Positions 59,675 to 64,000 of a DNA stretch of 64,000 nucleotides are shown piece by piece. Under the pieces are notes generated by a model. That model was not told the DNA's origin. It did no database searches and worked only from the letters and a program-made list of their open reading frames with translations. The DNA comes from Anabaena sp. WA102. GTDB lineage: Bacteria; Cyanobacteriota; Cyanobacteriia; Cyanobacteriales; Nostocaceae. Position 1 is the first letter of the stretch. Each line of letters starts with the position of its first letter. The stretch lies in contig NZ_CP011456.1 in assembly GCF_001277295.1 (NCBI RefSeq), positions 4,778,001 to 4,842,000 of the forward strand. Direction: 5' to 3'. The position numbers were made by a program, and so were the translations under genes.

Positions 59675-60504
59675 TAGTAGTTCGTCAAATTTATTTTGAC
59701 GGGTAATGATCGGAAAAAACTTCTGTTCTTCCCTCCTCTGCTCCTGCTGATTGCCTTCACCCGTCATTTTCGGGTTGACAGACAACTTATTCAGCAAACC
59801 TATTTATTTTTAGTAATATTTATATCTTTGATTTTATTTTTATATTTGTAATTATTTTTTGCTTAAAAGTATTAATTAGTACAATAATTTTTTCTGGCAC
59901 TATTAATTCATTAATACTTATTTATTAAGTATTAATTTAGAACTCAGTATGAGTTGGTGAATATTAATTAGCTATATCCCCTGTGATGAGTCATTTTTTC
60001 ATGATTACGAAAAAATAATCTCTGGTGGTGATTAGATATAACTGTGTTTTAGATTACGTCGTTTATTTAATGACGCATAATATCTATTTTTGTTTCTGGT
60101 CAAAAAAAGATTTTTTTCTCCGGGTTTTTCTCAGAGAATTTGTACAGATAGAAAGAACGTTATCTTGTGGTTAAATTAACTCTGCCAGGGGGGTAAGAGT
60201 TAATTTAGCAGTCATAAATCTAACTTTGGATTTATGAATCAATGAAAACAATAACTTGTTTGTTCATTCTGAGATAAATCAAGGATGTAGTTGGGTAATA
60301 TCCAACACTAGTCTAGATTAGTCTTTGCAATGAATAGACAAGATAAACTAATGCGCTTTAAGTTTGCATTGTTTGTGGTGTCTTGTTTGATGCTATGGGC
60401 AGATTTTTTATGGCAATTTTGAGAACCATTAGCTGATTCACAAGTTTTCATTGACCAGGATGATGTTGTTGATTACGCAATAGCATTCTGAGTTGAGTTT
60501 TGAT
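59675..60504. other. Long AT-rich intergenic region before the small secreted protein
   Basis: No supported gene. It contains long A/T tracts and a palindrome-like TTAACTCTGCCAGG...TAAGAGTTAA near 60177-60212. The promoter of the small exported protein should lie in its last 200 bases. Short frames here have no recognisable features. Confidence 0.45.
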
Positions 60505-60708
60505 ATGAAAAAAACAATTGGTTTAGGACTAATGGTGTTGTCTGTCTATCTGTACAATTCCAGTGCTTGTTTTGCAGGGAATAAGCTGTCCATTGACAAT
60601 GCAGGGGTAAGAATCGGAAATTATTCTCAATCACAGTTAGTGGTGGGTATGTCTGCTAGAGATGAACAATCAGGTGACTGTATTCGTAAGGGTAAATGCA
60701 AGGATTAA
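60505..60708 (+). CDS. Small exported protein of unknown function
   Basis: A 67-residue precursor from ATG 60505. Residues 1-25 form a signal peptide (KKTIGLGLMVLSVYLYNSSA, cleavage after CFA). The mature part of about 42 residues reads GNKLSIDNAGVRIGNYSQSQ and LVVGMSARDEQSGDCIRKGK, with two Cys that could form a disulfide. I do not recognise the family. The long upstream non-coding region suggests regulated expression. Confidence 0.55.
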   Translation: MKKTIGLGLMVLSVYLYNSSACFAGNKLSIDNAGVRIGNYSQSQLVVGMSARDEQSGDCIRKGKCKD

Positions 60709-61225
60709 TATGCTTCGATGACAAAGTAATAATTGCAGTTGAGGCTACGTAATTAGTGTTTGACTAGATTTGTCAGAACATCAAGTTTTTTATCAACTTT
60801 CAATATTTTGCCTGTTTTGGGTTGCTTCTGTAGAGGGAGTGATTCAATTGTTGTGGCGGTTATCAGTTGGATGCAATACAATTTAGTCATTCAGGGCGGG
60901 GTTTCCCTACCCTACAGTTTTTTGCTTATGTCCTTTACAGCACTTTCTTCTCTTATGAGGTAGACATAGCGGGCATCTTGCCCGCACCAAAAGAGTTTCA
61001 TCATTAATATCTGTACCTAATAACATCGGGAACTGCTGTATGTCATCAGTGTAAATTTTAATGTAAGTAAATTGCTTTGGTGACTGGGTGGGGTGAGGCT
61101 GTGAAGAAAAAGATAAAATTAGTTATATTTACATACCAAGTTGTTGCGGATATGTCTAGTTTTCCGTTGTAAAAAAGATTGTGACAGATGATGTTGTGAC
61201 AATTACAGCGTGAATTGGATTTTTT
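60709..61225. other. Intergenic region without a supported gene
   Basis: Contains GGGCGGGGTTTCCCTACCC near 60895-60913 and a GCGGGCATCTTGCCCGC hairpin near 60970-60986. The latter matches the type seen at 22850-22885. A 67-codon open frame at 60760-60963 overlaps these repeats and is not credible. Confidence 0.5.
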
Positions 61226-62563
61226 ATGCTTTTTAATGTAGAAAGATTTTATCAGGCTTGTAATCCTTCCCGTCCCTTGATGATTGAGAATGTAGACGAC
61301 CGGATGTATTATATTGATTTTACTTCAGTCCGGGGTGGGAAGATCATTGAAGCTCTGCTGCGGACTATTACTAAGATATCTCCAAATACGCCAACCTGTC
61401 AGTTATTTACAGGACATTTGGGCTGTGGAAAATCTACGGAATTATTAAAACTCAAGGCTGAGTTGGAAGCGCAGGATTTTCATGTTGTCTATTTTGAGTC
61501 TACTCATGTTTTGGAAATGGTAGATATAGATATTACAGATATTCTGTTAGCGATCGCTGGTTTGGTGAGTAAAAACTTGGAAGCGATGAAACTGCGTGTC
61601 CAGCCTAGTTACTTTACTAAGTTGTTTGGGGAGTTGGTAGATTTTCTGCAAACTCCTTTAGACTTGGGAGTAGAAGCCGAGTTATCTGTGGGAATTGCTA
61701 AAATTACGGCAAAAACCAAAGAAAGCCCTCAGTTACGCAGACGGTTAAGAGACTATCTAGAACCACGCACAGAAAATATCTTACAATCAATTAATAAAGA
61801 ACTGTTAGACCGGGCTAATTTGGAGCTAAAAGCCAGAGGGAAGAAGGGATTGGTGGTGATTGTGGATAACTTGGATAGGGTGGCGGTTCGTCCTTTACCT
61901 TCTGGGCGATCGCTTCCCGAATACTTATTCATTGATCGAGGAGAACAATTAAGAAAATTACATTGTCATGTGGTTTATACAATTCCCTTAGCCCTGACAT
62001 TTTCCAATGAAAGCGCCCAATTACAACACCGTTTAGGAGGTGGAGTCGCACCGAAAGTATTACCGATGATTCCCGTGCGTCAACGTTGTGGAGAAATTCA
62101 TACCGAAGGACTGGGATTGATGCGCCAAATGGTCTTAGCCAGAGCCTTTCCTGATATGTTACCAGGCGATCGCTTAAATTTAGTTACTCAATTATTTGAT
62201 AACTTAGAAACTCTGGATCGTTTATGTCTGATTAGTGGTGGTCATGTCCGCGACTTATTAGGATTACTATTTGATTGTTTGCGAGAACAAGATCCACCTT
62301 TTGATCGCCAATGTGTAGAATTAGTAATTCAAAGACAACGAGATTACCGGGCTAATGCCATTGATATGGAAGAAAGTGAATTAATCTTGCAGGTACTTCA
62401 AGATCAACGAGTTAGAGGCAATGTAGAGTACGATATTTTATTACGCAGTTTATTCATATTTGAATATCGTGATCACCAAGGAGTGTGGTTTGCAGTTAAC
62501 CCAGTTTTAGCAGAAATGGAAAAATTTAAATTATGCTTAAAAGACAGCAAGCAGAGAATATAA
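61226..62563 (+). CDS. P-loop ATPase, first gene of an ATPase/helical-repeat pair
   Basis: A 445-residue soluble protein with FYQACNPSRPLMIENVDDRM, then Walker A in LFTGHLGCGKSTELLKLKAE (about 72-80) and a Walker B-like GLVVIVDNLDRVA (about 213-220). A lid and winged-helix-like C-terminal region follow (LCLISGGHVRDLLGLLFDCL, YDILLRSLFIFEYRDHQGVW). It resembles STAND/AAA ATPases that load or regulate a partner. The next gene overlaps its last 31 bases in another frame, indicating tight coupling. The specific family is not known to me. Confidence 0.75.
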   Translation: MLFNVERFYQACNPSRPLMIENVDDRMYYIDFTSVRGGKIIEALLRTITKISPNTPTCQLFTGHLGCGKSTELLKLKAELEAQDFHVVYFESTHVLEMVDIDITDILLAIAGLVSKNLEAMKLRVQPSYFTKLFGELVDFLQTPLDLGVEAELSVGIAKITAKTKESPQLRRRLRDYLEPRTENILQSINKELLDRANLELKARGKKGLVVIVDNLDRVAVRPLPSGRSLPEYLFIDRGEQLRKLHCHVVYTIPLALTFSNESAQLQHRLGGGVAPKVLPMIPVRQRCGEIHTEGLGLMRQMVLARAFPDMLPGDRLNLVTQLFDNLETLDRLCLISGGHVRDLLGLLFDCLREQDPPFDRQCVELVIQRQRDYRANAIDMEESELILQVLQDQRVRGNVEYDILLRSLFIFEYRDHQGVWFAVNPVLAEMEKFKLCLKDSKQRI

Positions 62564-62985
62564 TCGCTGCTAACCAACAGTCTTTACGTAGTTTAGAAAG
62601 AGCAATTACCTTTTCTAAAAATCAGTTTTCAGTTATTTTACTGTGCTGTAACTACGAATTCCTGCGAGATATTATCCAGCAGCAACTAGCAATTAATGGT
62701 TGGGGAAATGAGCGCATTCAAAGTATTACTTTAGATAAAAAAACTACAAGTTTATATACAACAATTCAATCACAACTTACCATTGATCAACCTGCTGGAT
62801 TAATGATTATGGGGTTTGAATCAATCTATGAAATAGATGATCTCTTGCGTTCCATTAATCAAGTCCGAGACGAATTTCGTAAACGTTATCAAACCCCAAT
62901 AATTTTTTGGGTAAATGATCAAGTTTTACAAAAAATCATGCGGTTAGCTCCCGATTTTGCGAGTTGGGGCAGCTACACCAATTAG
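62533..62985 (+). pseudogene. N-terminal part of the ATPase partner gene, ended by a likely frameshift
   Basis: A frame of 150 residues starting inside the end of the ATPase gene: LKRQQAENIIAANQQSLRSL, AITFSKNQFSVILLCCNYEF, then PAGLMIMGFESIYEIDDLLR and a PIIFWVNDQVLQKIMRLAPD end. It stops at SWGSYTN. In the +1 frame the sequence continues without pause as ATPIRFEMTSIGLLEFL into the next entry. The shift falls in the GGGG run near 62965, where one G too many would explain it. The N-terminal part is alpha/beta with a STAND-effector-associated look; no catalytic motif is seen. Confidence 0.65.
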
Positions 62986-64000
62986 ATTTGAAATGACTTC
63001 TATTGGATTACTAGAATTTCTCCACCAAGAAACTGACGATTTATTTACAAGAGTCTTACAAAGTAATTATGCTCAAGTTCATACTGTCACCTTAGAACAA
63101 GTATGGATTAGTAGCGACCAACTCCATTATGCAATTAGAGAATTGTATGATAGGGGGATTGGAATCGAAGCAGAATTAAATGCTAAGTTAGAATTTATTT
63201 TTGGCATAGATGATTATGTCAATAATCGGATTGATTCTGCCTTAAATAACTTTCAGAAAAGTTTGCCTTTTTGGCATCATCAAGAAGATTTAGAACTGAC
63301 AGAATATGCAACTGATATAACAGCAGGATTATCTAATTCATCTTGTGCTGATTTTTTAAAACAGTCAATTTTATTATTTTATATTGGATTATGTTACTGT
63401 CGTCTTGCCGAACAAAACCCCAAATCAAGAGAAACATATTGGCAATCAGCCAAAACATATTTTCAGCAATGTTTACAAACATTTGAAATTGCTGGACGGA
63501 TAGATTTAGTTTCAGAATTTATTGACCAATTATTAGAAGTCTTATATAGCTTAAAATCATGGAAAGAATTACAAGTTGTCGCTAAAAAATCCCTAGAATT
63601 ACATAAAATATATGGTAGAAGAATTCAATTAGCTTGTGATTATGGTTTTTTAGCACAGGTAGCCGTACATAATTCAAACTGGATACAAGCTAGTATTTTA
63701 GGGCATATATCACTACTACAATTAGAAACAGCAAAAAATCACCCAGAATCAAATAATTATTTATTTCCTCTGATATTAGAACAAATTTATTTATTAACTT
63801 TAGCCAAAGCCCTCAATCATCTAAAACAAATAACGGTAGCAGAAGAATATATAAATACAGCATCTCAACAACTATCATCAGCCTTAGAGAACAGTGAACA
63901 TCAATATGATCCCCATCGTTACATTCGCTTATTACATAATTTAAGATTATTATACTTTCAAATAGGACACTATCTTCAAGCCTATATTATTAAACAAAAG
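62969..64000 (+). CDS. Remainder of the ATPase partner protein, helical repeats, runs off the window
   Basis: From GCAGCTACACC at 62969 the open frame reads ATPIRFEMTSIGLLEFLHQE and continues about 340 residues to base 64000 without a stop. It is alpha-helical with TPR-like units (FLKQSILLFYIGLCYCRLAE, SWKELQVVAKKSLELHKIYG, YIRLLHNLRLLYFQIGHYLQ). An ATG at 62991 could start a separate protein, but the family-like join across the frameshift favours one long gene from 62533. With the upstream ATPase it resembles two-gene signalling or conflict modules of cyanobacteria. Function unknown; 3' end not seen. Confidence 0.65.

Noticed and set aside
60760..60963. 67-codon plus-strand open frame
   Set aside because: It lies in repeat-rich intergenic DNA, with no ribosome site and no recognisable features.

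Overview
The window is a stretch of cyanobacterial chromosome. It carries many HIP1 octamers (GCGATCGC), cyanobacterial or plastid-type genes (ycf46, hppD, a CAAD-domain protein, a bacteriophytochrome), moderately AT-rich DNA, arrays of 7-bp tandem repeats and many short dispersed repeats. Together these point to a filamentous heterocyst-forming cyanobacterium (Nostocales, Anabaena/Dolichospermum/Nostoc-like). The genus is an inference.

Layout. 1-7.4 kb: end of a GFA-family gene, a CAAD membrane protein, hemC, glgA, a SUKH protein and a CobW-type GTPase, separated by repeats. 7.9-22.7 kb: cysS, a GHL10-type glycosidase with a membrane protein, a bacteriophytochrome kinase with a response regulator, glcD, ycf46, a frameshifted SH3-like gene, hppD and an SDR. 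22.9-25.1 kb: an isolated C-terminus of an FGE/SUMF1-fold protein with the codon pattern of a diversity-generating-retroelement variable region, then bioF and ruvA.

25.1-31.6 kb is the most unusual region. An ancestral minus-strand sucrose-phosphate phosphatase (spp) gene survives as two fragments. Its C-terminal part overlaps ruvA and its N-terminal part lies 6 kb away with its GTG start and ribosome binding site intact. Between them sit a complete, divergent spp on the plus strand and a minus-strand cassette (5'-truncated small gene, TIR-domain gene, WD40 gene) that has itself been hit by an ISL3 element. This looks like a conflict-system island that broke a housekeeping gene and brought or was accompanied by a replacement. 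31.8-36.8 kb: an Rpn/DUF4351-type protein and a second conflict-type operon (EACC1-like small protein, CHAT protease, STAND ATPase with TPRs). Its CHAT-ATPase junction appears split by a short insertion, and a repeat has been absorbed in frame within the ATPase domain.

37-49.5 kb: a periplasmic solute-binding protein, remnants of IS4- and IS66-type transposases, xseB, several proteins of unknown function, a serine hydrolase, a DUF1636 protein behind a cobalamin riboswitch, a universal stress protein, pgk and a Uma2 protein. 50.4-64 kb: a SpoIIE-type phosphatase, a YgiT-type zinc-finger protein, tRNA-Lys, an aldose epimerase, a frameshifted branched-chain-type solute-binding protein, a TnpB with a divergent small DNA-binding-type gene, pdhA, tatC, a small secreted protein, and a P-loop ATPase followed by a probably frameshifted large gene that runs off the end.

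Repeats dominate the intergenic DNA. At least seven dispersed families recur inside the window. One is exactly 148 bp in three copies, and an uninterrupted second copy of its target repeat shows that it duplicates TA on insertion. Another is nested in a third family, again at TA. These are MITE-like elements. Several repeats have entered coding sequence (cysS, the STAND ATPase, the SUKH C-terminus), and several genes carry one-base frameshifts.
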